This document shows positions 46,713-55,314 of a stretch of 64,000 nt of DNA, in pieces. A program made the position numbers and the translations under genes. The notes beneath the pieces are model-generated. The model saw only the letters and a list, made by a program, of their open reading frames with translations. It was not told where the DNA came from and ran no database searches. Origin of the DNA: CAWBCI01 sp963787195 (GTDB lineage Bacteria; Bacteroidota; Bacteroidia; Bacteroidales; JAGOPY01); assembly GCA_963787195.1 (NCBI GenBank), contig CAWBCI010000014.1:39071-103070 (forward strand), read 5' to 3'. Position 1 is the stretch's first letter; each line of letters opens with the position of its first letter.

Positions 46713-47928
46713 TTATCCAATAGCAATAGATAATGATGGGAAATCTACCTGGAAGTTTATTTTGAGCGAAATAAAGCCAAAAGGCAAATGGCTTACCCCC
46801 TTTAACATCATTTCCATTCCGATAATTATTGTAGGAATAGTCCTGATCGTAATCCGATTCTGGAAAGGAATCGGATCAGTCACCAACCTGACCCAGGAAG
46901 TTCCCTGGGGCTTGTGGATAGGTTTTGATGTGGTCACCGGCGTTGCATTTGCAGGCGGAGCTTATGTGATCACCTTTATGGTCTATATCCTGAATATGCG
47001 TAAATACAAGTCCATAGTGAGGGTCACGGTACTGAATGGTTTCCTGGCTTACTTGTTTTATGCGGGAGCATTGCTGCTGGATCTGGGACGTCCCTGGAAC
47101 GTAGTAAATCCCATAATCGGCAATAACTTCGGAACCAGCTCAGTATTATTCCTGGTGGCCTGGCATTTCCTCTTGTATATGATCGCACAATTGATAGAAT
47201 TCTCGCCCGCTATAGCAGAATGGCTGGGAGCCCGCCGTATAAGGCACATCCTTTCAGGTATGACCGTGGCCGCTGTTATCTTCGGGATTACCTTATCAAT
47301 GCTACATCAGTCAGGATTAGGTGCACTGTACCTCATGGCAAAAGAAAAAATACATCCACTGTGGTATTCCGAGTTCATCCCCATACTGTTTTTTGTATCC
47401 AGTATTTTTGCAGGACTCTCCATGGTAATCTTCGAAGGATCTATCAGCCATAAGGTATTTTTCAACCAGATCTCTGAAAAAAACCATAAGGCACAGAATT
47501 CCATAATCCACAGCTTATCAAAGATATGCGCAGGCACCTTGTTTGTATATTTTTTCATGCAGATTCTCGTCTTCATCCATGATAAAAACTGGAGCTATAT
47601 AAATACTCCGATGGGCTACTGGTTTCTCCTTGAAATGATCGGCTTCGTGTTGATTCCAATGATACTCTTCTATCAAAGTTACCGAAGCAAAAATATTTTA
47701 ATGATCAAGATCGCATCTATTATGACCATCCTTGGGGTTATACTCAACAGGCTGAATGTCACCGTTATTGGTTTCAGATGGGATTTACCTGTACATTATG
47801 TGCCTTCCTGGATGGAAATTGTAGTTACGATGACTGTGCTTTTCGCAGAAATCTGGATTTTCAGATGGGTGATAAACCGTATGCCGGTTTTACGTGACTC
47901 TCCCAGCTGGGTAGATGATAAACATTAA
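46693..47928 (+). CDS. NrfD/HybB-type integral membrane quinone-site subunit
   Basis: This 411-residue protein with about ten membrane helices is of the NrfD/PsrC/HybB family. Hallmarks are EVPWGLWIGFDVVTGVAFAGGAYVI (about 77-101), followed by LGRPWN (about 134-139) and GFRWDLPVHYVPSWMEI (about 356-372). These resemble HybB of the Hyb hydrogenase, which exchanges electrons with menaquinone and is heme-free. It pairs with the overlapping ferredoxin-like gene. The start could be the ATG at 46693 or one at 46702 (MRNDYPIAID). Confidence 0.92.
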   Translation: MKKMRNDYPIAIDNDGKSTWKFILSEIKPKGKWLTPFNIISIPIIIVGIVLIVIRFWKGIGSVTNLTQEVPWGLWIGFDVVTGVAFAGGAYVITFMVYILNMRKYKSIVRVTVLNGFLAYLFYAGALLLDLGRPWNVVNPIIGNNFGTSSVLFLVAWHFLLYMIAQLIEFSPAIAEWLGARRIRHILSGMTVAAVIFGITLSMLHQSGLGALYLMAKEKIHPLWYSEFIPILFFVSSIFAGLSMVIFEGSISHKVFFNQISEKNHKAQNSIIHSLSKICAGTLFVYFFMQILVFIHDKNWSYINTPMGYWFLLEMIGFVLIPMILFYQSYRSKNILMIKIASIMTILGVILNRLNVTVIGFRWDLPVHYVPSWMEIVVTMTVLFAEIWIFRWVINRMPVLRDSPSWVDDKH

Positions 47929-47975
47929 TCAAACCGCTTTTGGAATTTATTTCTGAAAGCATAAAAAAATACAAA

Positions 47976-48692
47976 ATGGACGGATTTAGTTATGTTAATA
48001 TTTTTGAGACCAAAGGGATAGAATACCTGGTAATCATTGCTTTCCTGGTTATGCTGATTCCTTTTATGATCTTGCTGAATAAAAAGACAAAGATTGTGCA
48101 TGAAATCCGAAAAGCAATTTCCCAGCTTTCGGTCAATATTCTGAATATCCCGCAGGGATTATTCTACAGTAGAAATCACACCTGGACTTATCTCGAAAAA
48201 TCCGGTTCAGCTATGGTTGGACTGGATGATTTATTGCTTCACATCACTGGGGAAGTGAAATTAAAACAGCTCAGGTCAAGTGATGAAATTATCAATAAAG
48301 GAGATCTGCTGGCCGAAATAGAGCAGGAAAATAAGCATCTCAGGATCTTTTCACCTATTTCAGGAAAAATTATGCAAATGAATCCATTGCTTGCTGAAGA
48401 TGCTGAAATGATAAATAAAGATCCCTACGGACAAGGGTGGATGTATAAAATCCAGCCTTCTAACTGGAAAGCTGAAACCAGTTCCTATTACATGGCAGCT
48501 GAAGCGACAGAATGGATAAAAAAGGAATTACTTAGGCTAAAGGATTTTCTGGCTGTCAGGGCAGGGCAATTTACACCTGATCCTTCCATGGTGACCTTAC
48601 AGGACGGAGGTGAATTATACGATAATTTGCTTTCAGATATGCCGGATGGCATATGGGAGGATTTTCAGAAGGAATTCCTGGATCCCAAATAG
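47976..48692 (+). CDS. membrane-anchored GcvH/lipoyl-like protein
   Basis: This 238-residue protein starts at the ATG at 47976, which fits better than an upstream TTG at 47940. An N-terminal membrane helix (EYLVIIAFLVMLIPFMILL, about 16-34) is followed by a GcvH-like fold (about 60-180). It shows GLFYSRNHTWTYLEKSGSAM, GDLLAEIEQENKHLRIFSP and ISGKIMQMN. Lys120 lies five residues before the conserved FSP aromatic, not six as in GcvH. The C-terminal region (QDGGELYDNLLSDMP...IWEDFQKEFL) matches the tail of the fusion protein at 44110, so the two are paralogues. It is the last gene before a terminator. Confidence 0.85.
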   Translation: MDGFSYVNIFETKGIEYLVIIAFLVMLIPFMILLNKKTKIVHEIRKAISQLSVNILNIPQGLFYSRNHTWTYLEKSGSAMVGLDDLLLHITGEVKLKQLRSSDEIINKGDLLAEIEQENKHLRIFSPISGKIMQMNPLLAEDAEMINKDPYGQGWMYKIQPSNWKAETSSYYMAAEATEWIKKELLRLKDFLAVRAGQFTPDPSMVTLQDGGELYDNLLSDMPDGIWEDFQKEFLDPK

Positions 48693-48778
48693 TCCGAAAT
48701 CTTTATTCTGATTTGCGAAATTAACTGCTAATTAAGGCTTCTGTGTACTCTGGCACAAGGCAATGATAAAAGATAATT

Positions 48779-48804
48779 AACTGGTTGAACCCAACCAGTT
48801 TTTT
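48779..48804 (+). terminator. intrinsic terminator ending the redox operon
   Basis: A perfect 9-bp stem (AACTGGTTG at 48779-48787 with CAACCAGTT at 48792-48800), loop AACC and T-tract 48799-48804 lie 87 bases after the GcvH-like gene. It separates the redox genes from the sensor kinase. Confidence 0.85.
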
Positions 48805-48869
48805 CTTAAATTGCAAAGGAAATAATATGGAAATTATTTATATCTTTTGCATATAAGCCGCGGAGTGAA

Positions 48870-50534
48870 ATGATATTCTTTAATAAGTCAAATATGAAGT
48901 CCCGTTATCCTTTCATAAACAGATTTCTGAAATTCCGCTCCTCTATTTACGGTCAGGTTGTATTGATTATTACTGTATTATCTATTATACTATTTATCTC
49001 TTTTGGTATCATCTTCAGGTCCGTTTATGAACAGTATATGAATGCGGTAATCCTTCAGAACGGAAATGATATCGGTTCCCTCATAAAAGGGGCCTTATAT
49101 CATTCGATGATGGAAAATGACAAGAGGACCCTCCAGAATACTCTCGATATCATTAATACTATGCCGGGGATCGAAGATGTCAATCTATATGACAGCCAGG
49201 ACAATCTTGCTTATTCTTCTTTTTCACCCGATGCAGGTGGTCATATCGATCCCAATTGCAAGAATTGTCACCAGGATTTCTCAACCATGTTTCCAGGTAA
49301 GGAAAAATCATATAAAATCATAGATGTCGACAACCTTTGCAAGATGAACCTGAATATCAATAATCAGCGGCATCTTCTGATCAGGTCACCCATCCTGAAT
49401 GAAAGATCCTGCTATTTGAGTTCATGTCATGCACATGCAGAAAGTGATGAAATCCTGGGATCCCTCATTATAAAAATTCCGATGAAGGGTCTGGATGATG
49501 CTGTAAAAAAATCTTCCACAGAGTTTTATGTCTTCGCAACTATTGCAACCCTTTTGCTGGTTACATTTCTGATATTTTTTACATGGAAAGAAATAAAAAG
49601 TCCTTTGAATGCTCTTGTAAAAGTGAGTGAAGCGGTGACAAGCGGTGACAGAAGTTCCAGGGTAAAAATAGAACCCAACCAGCTGGAAGACATGAGGATG
49701 GTTTCCCAGACTTTTAATGATATGCTGGATAATCTGGAAGCAGCTACCAGGGAATTGGAAAACTGGTCACAGCAACTTGAATACAAGGTCCAGAAAAAAT
49801 CCGAAGAGCTGGGGGCCGTTCAAAATGAAATTATACATGTGGAAAGGCTGGCCTCATTAGGAAAATTGTCTTCTTCAGTTGCGCATGAAATTAATAATCC
49901 CTTATCCGGTATCCTGATTTACACCAAACTGATTTATAAACAATTAAGCAATCCTGACCTGTATGCCTCCAAGAGGGAATCCATGCTTCAGCATTTAAAG
50001 CTGATAGAGAGTGAAACCAAACGTTGCGGAGATATCGTGAAAGGTTTACTGGATTTTTCAAGAAAGGATCAGGATGATTTTGAACCGAAGCACCTACATG
50101 AAATATTGATTGAAACATATGATTTAATGTCACATCCGGTCAAAATCGCCGATATTTCATTTAAGACAGATTTATCAGCCAAATCTGATCTGATATACTG
50201 TAGTCCGAATCAGATTAAGCAGGCTTGCGTTGCATTAATTGTAAATGCTTCTGAAGCCATCAAGGATAAGGGAGAAATTATTCTTAAGACTTCTAATCCT
50301 GAAGAAGATACTATAAAACTTGAAATAATCGATAATGGAATTGGGATTTCAACTGAAGATATTCCTCATATTTTCGAACCTTTTTATTCGACGAAACAGG
50401 ATGCAAGTGGTATAGGCCTGGGACTGGCTATAGTGCATGGCATATTGCAAAATCACAAAGCCAGGGTACAGGTAATATCAGGACCGGGAATGGGAACAAC
50501 AATCTCTGTAACATTACCTTTGATAAGTACATAA
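48870..50534 (+). CDS. sensor histidine kinase with CxxCH-type periplasmic heme sensor
   Basis: This is a 554-residue kinase. Its first helix is at about 30-52 and a periplasmic domain spans about 53-215. That domain holds CKNCH (Cys130, Cys133, His134), a c-type heme attachment motif, and a second CYLSSCH (Cys181, Cys186, His187), a CX4CH variant. A second helix (about 218-238), a HAMP domain and a coiled coil precede the transmitter. The H box is ASLGKLSSSVAHEINNP (His339), with an N box (NASEAI), G1 DNGIGIS and G2 GIGLGLAIV. The predicted role is redox or gas sensing through covalent heme. It is co-transcribed with the sigma-54 regulator 12 bases downstream. It lacks the palindrome found in the other kinases. 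Confidence 0.88.
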   Translation: MIFFNKSNMKSRYPFINRFLKFRSSIYGQVVLIITVLSIILFISFGIIFRSVYEQYMNAVILQNGNDIGSLIKGALYHSMMENDKRTLQNTLDIINTMPGIEDVNLYDSQDNLAYSSFSPDAGGHIDPNCKNCHQDFSTMFPGKEKSYKIIDVDNLCKMNLNINNQRHLLIRSPILNERSCYLSSCHAHAESDEILGSLIIKIPMKGLDDAVKKSSTEFYVFATIATLLLVTFLIFFTWKEIKSPLNALVKVSEAVTSGDRSSRVKIEPNQLEDMRMVSQTFNDMLDNLEAATRELENWSQQLEYKVQKKSEELGAVQNEIIHVERLASLGKLSSSVAHEINNPLSGILIYTKLIYKQLSNPDLYASKRESMLQHLKLIESETKRCGDIVKGLLDFSRKDQDDFEPKHLHEILIETYDLMSHPVKIADISFKTDLSAKSDLIYCSPNQIKQACVALIVNASEAIKDKGEIILKTSNPEEDTIKLEIIDNGIGISTEDIPHIFEPFYSTKQDASGIGLGLAIVHGILQNHKARVQVISGPGMGTTISVTLPLIST

Positions 50535-50546
50535 GGAGGATGATTT

Positions 50547-51887
50547 ATGACCAGAAAGATTTCAATATTAGTAGTTGATGATGAAGAATCAGTAAGGGAA
50601 TCACTAAAAGACTGGTTCACCGATGATGGCTATGAAGTAAAATCTGCTGAAAATGCAAAAATAGCATTATCCATCCTTGAATCCGGGAATATCGACATCA
50701 TACTTGCAGATATCAAAATGCCCGGGATGGATGGACTGGAAATGCTCAGGAGAATAAAATCCCTTAATAAGGAATCTATCGTGATCGTTATGACAGCCTT
50801 TGCAACAGTGGATACGGCGGTCAAGGCCCTCAAAGACGGGGCTTTTGATTATGTCACGAAACCCTTCGACCCTGACGACCTCTCCCATCTGATCAGAAAT
50901 GCATCCAAACAAATCGTTTTAACGGAAGAAAATGAAAATCTGAAGAAGAAGGTGGTGGATCTTGAAAATGTTGAAGACCTGATCGGCAACAGTGAAGCAA
51001 TGCGAATTGTTTTACAGGAAGTGGAAAGTGTAGCCCAATCCAATTCTTCAGTAATTATAACAGGCGAAAGCGGCACGGGTAAGGAACTTATTGCGAGGGC
51101 TATACACTTCAACTCACCCCGGAAATTCTATCCCCTGGTAAGTGTACATTGCGGTGCCCTGACCGAAAGCCTGCTGGAAAGTGAATTGTTTGGCCATGAA
51201 AAAGGAGCCTTCACAGGCGCTTTGTATAATCGCAAGGGAAGGTTTGAAATGGCTGACAGCGGGACTATTTTCCTGGATGAGATTGCCACCATATCTTCAA
51301 AAATGCAGATAGAACTCCTAAGGGTATTGGAGACCAAGAGTTTTATGAGAGTTGGAGGGAATAAAGAGATCACTTCTGATTTCAGGCTGATTTGTGCAAC
51401 AAACAGGGATTTAAAAAATATGGTTGAAAAAGGGACTTTCAGGGAGGACCTTTATTACCGGCTGAATGTTGTGAATATACATATTCCGCCCCTGAGAGAA
51501 AGAATTAAAGATATTCCGCTGCTGGTTGAGTATTTTATACAGAAATATTGTATTTCCATGAATAAGCCCCTGGTAACCATGGACCCTCCCGCTTTGAAAC
51601 GCCTGGAGGAATATCCCTTCCCCGGGAATATCCGTGAGCTGGAAAATATGATAGAACGGGCTATAGTTATTGGCAATGGTAAAAAAATCTTCCTGAAAGA
51701 CCTTCCAATCACCAAAGATGAAACGAGTACTTCATTTGAAAGTCTGGATGATTTCGAAAAAACATTCATACAGCAGATTCTCGATAAATATAGTTGGAAT
51801 ATCTCACGTTCAGCAAAAGCATTGAAAGTGGACAGGGTAACCCTCTACAATAAAATTAAAAAATACGGTTTAAAATCCCCGGAATGA
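50547..51887 (+). CDS. sigma-54-dependent response regulator (NtrC family)
   Basis: This 446-residue protein has a receiver (1-120) with Asp55 in LADIKMPGMDG and Lys in YVTKPFDP. An AAA+ sigma-54 interaction domain (about 145-375) has Walker A GESGTGKE, the GAFTGA loop intact, and Walker B GTIFLDEI. A Fis-type C-terminal HTH (NISRSAKALKVDRVTLYNKI, about 420-439) binds DNA. The start is fixed by an unusually strong Shine-Dalgarno AAGGAGG ten bases upstream. Its kinase is the gene before it. The nearest sigma-54-like promoter is at 44065, upstream of the redox operon. Confidence 0.95.
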   Translation: MTRKISILVVDDEESVRESLKDWFTDDGYEVKSAENAKIALSILESGNIDIILADIKMPGMDGLEMLRRIKSLNKESIVIVMTAFATVDTAVKALKDGAFDYVTKPFDPDDLSHLIRNASKQIVLTEENENLKKKVVDLENVEDLIGNSEAMRIVLQEVESVAQSNSSVIITGESGTGKELIARAIHFNSPRKFYPLVSVHCGALTESLLESELFGHEKGAFTGALYNRKGRFEMADSGTIFLDEIATISSKMQIELLRVLETKSFMRVGGNKEITSDFRLICATNRDLKNMVEKGTFREDLYYRLNVVNIHIPPLRERIKDIPLLVEYFIQKYCISMNKPLVTMDPPALKRLEEYPFPGNIRELENMIERAIVIGNGKKIFLKDLPITKDETSTSFESLDDFEKTFIQQILDKYSWNISRSAKALKVDRVTLYNKIKKYGLKSPE

Positions 51888-51959
51888 TCAAATGTTCTTC
51901 CGGTCAATAATAATTTAAGCTGTGTCCTGCATTGATAAACTCCTGATACTATTATCTTA

Positions 51960-52505
51960 ATGAATCAGCAAAATATCACATTAATTTCTTTTGGATATTG
52001 CGAGAAAGATTCTCTTGAGAAGATTGCTGAGGCTGTCAGGAATGAATTTTATTTTCCGGTAAAAATCAGAGAGGCCCATTTAGACTTAAGTGAATTTTAT
52101 GATTCTGGTCGCAGACAATATAATGGGAACAATCTTTTAAAAGAAGTAGATTCCATGGTGAGTCCGGAATCATTAAAGACCCTGGGTTTATTTAGCGTCG
52201 ATATCTATATTCCAATTCTCACCTATATATTCGGTCAGGCGGTTTTAGGTGGACGCTCAGGTATTGCCTCATTATTCCGCCTTAATAATGAACGCTATGG
52301 ATTGCCTAATGATAAAAAATTACTTATCGAGCGTTTCAAGAAGGAAGTCATCCATGAACTCGGCCATACCTTTGGACTAATCCATTGCCACGTCCCGACT
52401 TGTGTGATGCGTTCGAGCACCTATGTTGAGGACATAGACATGAAAGAGGCCCGGCTTTGTATGAATTGCCGTAAACAGCTCGATGAACTCAATGCTCATC
52501 AATAA
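51960..52505 (+). CDS. archaemetzincin family zinc metalloprotease
   Basis: This 181-residue protein is full length for archaemetzincins. The zinc site HELGHTFGLIHC (His132, Glu133, His136, His142) is followed by Cys148-Val-Met150 and then CMNC (Cys167, Cys170). This reproduces the family pattern of an extended zinc motif plus a structural Cys4 zinc site. The N-terminal half has VDIYIPILTYIFGQA, as in other members. It is cytoplasmic, as no signal is present. The natural substrate in bacteria is unknown. Its stop lies within the end of the convergent creD gene (17-base tail overlap). Confidence 0.93.
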   Translation: MNQQNITLISFGYCEKDSLEKIAEAVRNEFYFPVKIREAHLDLSEFYDSGRRQYNGNNLLKEVDSMVSPESLKTLGLFSVDIYIPILTYIFGQAVLGGRSGIASLFRLNNERYGLPNDKKLLIERFKKEVIHELGHTFGLIHCHVPTCVMRSSTYVEDIDMKEARLCMNCRKQLDELNAHQ

Positions 52506-53814
52506 GGCTTTCCGAATCATCATTCCATTTAATCTTCCGGGTAAAATACATCACTACGGCTAGAACTAAAAATAGCCCTATATTGCCCATGAGCAGCGCA
52601 TAATCCATTAATTGCAGTATAGTGAAAAGGAATGCATACAGAATTAAAAGGACCGCAGCCAGGGTTATTGTCTGTTTGCGATTTTTAAAGAGACCCGCCC
52701 CGAACACAGTAATCAAGGATATTACTGCTACACTGCTGACCAGGTAGGCCAGGTTAAAGCTCATGTGTTCGGAAAGACTTAGAAGTAAGGAATAGAAAAT
52801 GACCAGGGCAAATCCCACCAGGAGATAGTGTATGAAATGCAGTAGTTTTTTATTTATTATTTCTATGAAGAAGAAGGTGATGAAAGTCAGGGCGATGAAC
52901 ATGATGGCATAGCGCACCGAGCGGAAGGCTTTCTGGTAATGGTCAACCGGTATGATAAGATCCAGGCCGAAACCGGAACCGGATACATCGAATTGATCGC
53001 CTGTCCATTGCTGGGGATAGCTACGGTTGAGATGGAGCACTTTCCAGTAAGCATCGAAGCCATCAGAAGTGATGTTATGTTCGCGCGGCAGGAACTGCCC
53101 GTTGAAACTGGGATGCGACCAGGGTGAACTGAGCTTCATTTCAGTAATCCCTCCCAGGGGAATTACCGAGAAATTTTTGCTTCCGTTGAGATTTAGCTTG
53201 AGATGGAAATTAAAGTTTTGGCCCTGATCAAGGTTTATATAGGAACTGACCCCATTGCCGGCCAGGTCCCTGGTGGCCAGCCCGGGGTTCAGATTATAGC
53301 TATTGCCGTTGCCCTCAACAGTTATGGCATCCTGTATGCCCCGCATATCGGTAATCCCGAGGTTAATAGTGGCTTTATCCCACATGATTGCTGAGCTATC
53401 AATATCCGTATTGCTGAAATCGGCCGCTACAAAATTACCACTCAGGTTGATTTCGCTTTCGTAAACTACAACGTGGTAAATACCTCTTTTTCTGATTTCG
53501 GGGACAATTTTCCCCTCAACTTTCAAATCTTCGGGAAGGATATGATAATAAAGGGTGATTTCCCTATTCTGTCCGTCCACATTCCTTATTGCCTTATAGG
53601 GCAATGTAATATAAGGGCCGCAAATAGTTTGCTCTTTTCCCCAGCTCATGCTGACTTCATTAATGGCGTCCCGGCTGGTATCCTGTCGTTCCCTGATCAG
53701 GCTTTTGATCATCTCTGTGGGGATGAGCATGATCAGGATTAAAAAACCGATCATGATAAGTTTCAGGGTGATTGATTTACTGACTCTTTCGGTGAATTCT
53801 TTAAATTGACTCAT
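52489..53814 (-). CDS. creD: inner membrane protein CreD
   Basis: This 441-residue protein has an N-terminal helix (LKLIMIGFLILIMLIPTEMI, about 15-35). A large extracytoplasmic beta-rich domain follows (about 36-290), with RQDTSRDAINEVSMSWGKEQTICGP and the CreD-typical GITEMKLSSPWSHPSFNGQFLP. Five or so C-terminal helices (about 300-430) complete it. CreD is an envelope-associated member of the CreBC regulon in Enterobacteria, while in Bacteroidota it usually occurs without CreBC, as here. It is preceded on the same strand by a wHTH regulator (58 bases away) and a membrane protein, suggesting a three-gene operon. Confidence 0.9.
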   Translation of the reverse strand: MSQFKEFTERVSKSITLKLIMIGFLILIMLIPTEMIKSLIRERQDTSRDAINEVSMSWGKEQTICGPYITLPYKAIRNVDGQNREITLYYHILPEDLKVEGKIVPEIRKRGIYHVVVYESEINLSGNFVAADFSNTDIDSSAIMWDKATINLGITDMRGIQDAITVEGNGNSYNLNPGLATRDLAGNGVSSYINLDQGQNFNFHLKLNLNGSKNFSVIPLGGITEMKLSSPWSHPSFNGQFLPREHNITSDGFDAYWKVLHLNRSYPQQWTGDQFDVSGSGFGLDLIIPVDHYQKAFRSVRYAIMFIALTFITFFFIEIINKKLLHFIHYLLVGFALVIFYSLLLSLSEHMSFNLAYLVSSVAVISLITVFGAGLFKNRKQTITLAAVLLILYAFLFTILQLMDYALLMGNIGLFLVLAVVMYFTRKIKWNDDSESLIDEH

Positions 53815-53872
53815 GGCTTAAAAAATTTAGTTTGAAAGTACTTTGTATTTCAAAGTTTATTGATAAAAAAAA

Positions 53873-54172
53873 TTATTTATTACTCTTGAGCAGTTTTTCC
53901 AGGTAGTCGAGATGTTCCTTAAAAGCTGCCTTCCCCCTTTCAGTTGCTTTGTAGCGTGTATTGGGCTTACGGCCAACAAAGCTCTTCTCGACCATGATCA
54001 GATCGTTCTTTTCAAGGCTGGAAAGGTGGCTGGCCAGGTTGCCGTCGGTCAGGTCGAGCATTTCCTTCAGGGTATTGAAGTCTACTGCATCGTTGACCAT
54101 CAGCACCGACATAATTCCCAGGCGTACCCGGCTTTCGAACAACTTATTTAAATGTGATACGATATCCTTCAT
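53873..54172 (-). CDS. winged-helix transcriptional regulator (ArsR/MarR-like)
   Basis: This 99-residue protein is a single winged-helix domain. Helix-turn-helix elements lie in DFNTLKEMLDLTDGNLASHLSSLEKNDLI (about 29-57), and the wing is in VEKSFVGRKPNTRYKATERGKAAF (about 59-82). It is close to PF13601-type repressors, which commonly sit beside creD and small membrane proteins. It probably controls its own operon. Its start overlaps the stop of the upstream membrane-protein gene by four bases. Confidence 0.9.
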   Translation of the reverse strand: MKDIVSHLNKLFESRVRLGIMSVLMVNDAVDFNTLKEMLDLTDGNLASHLSSLEKNDLIMVEKSFVGRKPNTRYKATERGKAAFKEHLDYLEKLLKSNK

Positions 54173-54807
54173 CTCTCATACCTGTAATACATGATGCCGC
54201 CGTAAACGATATGCAGGACGCCGAAGCCCAGGCTCCAGAAGATTATAGTATAACCCGGCAGCAGGCAGGCTACCAGGCCCAGTACAATCTCCGATATACC
54301 CAGGTAGCGGATCTCGTTCATAGTGTATTTACTCCCGTTCAGTAGTGCAAGTCCATAGAATAGCAGTGTAGCCGGCCCCACCAGGAAAACCATGCGGTAA
54401 TACAGCAGGATCAGGCAGAAGAGGCCTCCGGCTATGAGCGGTATCCCCATGCTGACCAGCAAGCGCAATGCAATACCGTCGAAAAACTTCTCGCCCGAGC
54501 GTTTGGCTTTGCGGTATGAAAAGTAGAAGCCCGAGGCCAGGGCCAGGACCAGCACGATGACTGCATCGGCTATGAGGGCATATATGAAGCTGGAAAGCGG
54601 CTGGCCGTAGTAGAGGCTGAAATATTCATCGGGCCTGAAATAGCGCGCATCATAGTTCAGTATAAAGAAAGCTGCCAGGGCGCCCAGTATGGCGATGATG
54701 CCCGAGAAAACGCCCGACAGGCCGCTCAGGGATAGGAAGCGGCTCGACTTCTCCATCAGTTTCCGGATCTCGGCCAGGTCCCTCAATGACTCTTCATTTG
54801 AATTCAT
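54169..54807 (-). CDS. hypothetical membrane protein in the wHTH-creD operon
   Basis: The start is taken at 54807 (MNSNEESLRDLAEIRKLMEK), preferred to a weaker upstream ATG. The protein is 212 residues with about six hydrophobic segments, beginning FLSLSGLSGVFSGIIAILGALAAF. RYLGISEIVLGLVACLLPGYTI lies near the end. This protein is frequently found next to the same winged-helix regulator and may act as its membrane signal partner. That is inference from gene order. Confidence 0.75.
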   Translation of the reverse strand: MNSNEESLRDLAEIRKLMEKSSRFLSLSGLSGVFSGIIAILGALAAFFILNYDARYFRPDEYFSLYYGQPLSSFIYALIADAVIVLVLALASGFYFSYRKAKRSGEKFFDGIALRLLVSMGIPLIAGGLFCLILLYYRMVFLVGPATLLFYGLALLNGSKYTMNEIRYLGISEIVLGLVACLLPGYTIIFWSLGFGVLHIVYGGIMYYRYER

Positions 54808-54905
54808 AATTAAAAGTGCTTTGTGATACAAAGTTAAATTATAACTTCAGGAAAGCAAATAAATTGTGGGGAATTTTGGATTTTTTTTGGGGATGGTGGA
54901 AAAAA

Positions 54906-55314
54906 GCCACCAGATTTCTCGCTTCGCTCGAAATGACGATACATATTTTAAAAAAAGGAGGGGAAGGGGCGATGCCGGATGGCATCGCCCCTTCCCCTCC
55001 CCTGCTCTTTCTTCAATTTGTCGTCATCCTGAACGAAGTGAAGGATCTGGTGGAACTAATAGTAAAGGGAATTAAAAAAGTCCCAAAAATCAAGATGGAA
55101 TTGATAATACCTGCACAAACCCAAGTCCCGTAGGGACGTCATAGAAATAGTCCGGGTATTTATACCCGGAAAAAGGTGTGCCAGGCACAATGGCAAGTCC
55201 GGAACGGACGACACAGGGAAAACTCAAAGTGTAGAGTGTAGAGTGTAGAGTGTAGAGTTGAAGGAATGTATCTTGTGTATCAACCCCTATAAAACTTGAC
55301 CAATTTCCAGCAAG
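54906..55314. repeat. segmental repeat copy A (hairpin-rich, non-coding)
   Basis: It starts GCCACCAGATTTCTCG. It contains a perfect 20-bp inverted repeat (54957-54976 with 54981-55000), a GTCATCCTGAACGAAG block that is an imperfect inverted partner of the start, and small palindromes (GTCCCGTAGGGAC, CCGGGTATTTATACCCGG, GTCCGGAACGGAC). Tandem AGTGTAG words lie at 55228-55258. Identity with copies B and C continues past 55314 into the last 100 bases of the VCBS gene on the minus strand. Short open frames here are not credible genes. Confidence 0.85.

Noticed and set aside
45843..47928. Hydrogenase operon
   Set aside because: Only HybA/HybB-like subunits are present; no large or small hydrogenase subunit or maturation gene was found in the window.
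54816..55133. 105-codon plus-strand open frame
   Set aside because: It crosses the hairpin-rich repeat A; the same repeat in copies B and C does not keep this frame.
54906..55265. Possible CRISPR array or rRNA-like element from repeated hairpins
   Set aside because: No regular repeat-spacer pattern, no cas genes and no conserved RNA core; the units are large segmental repeats.
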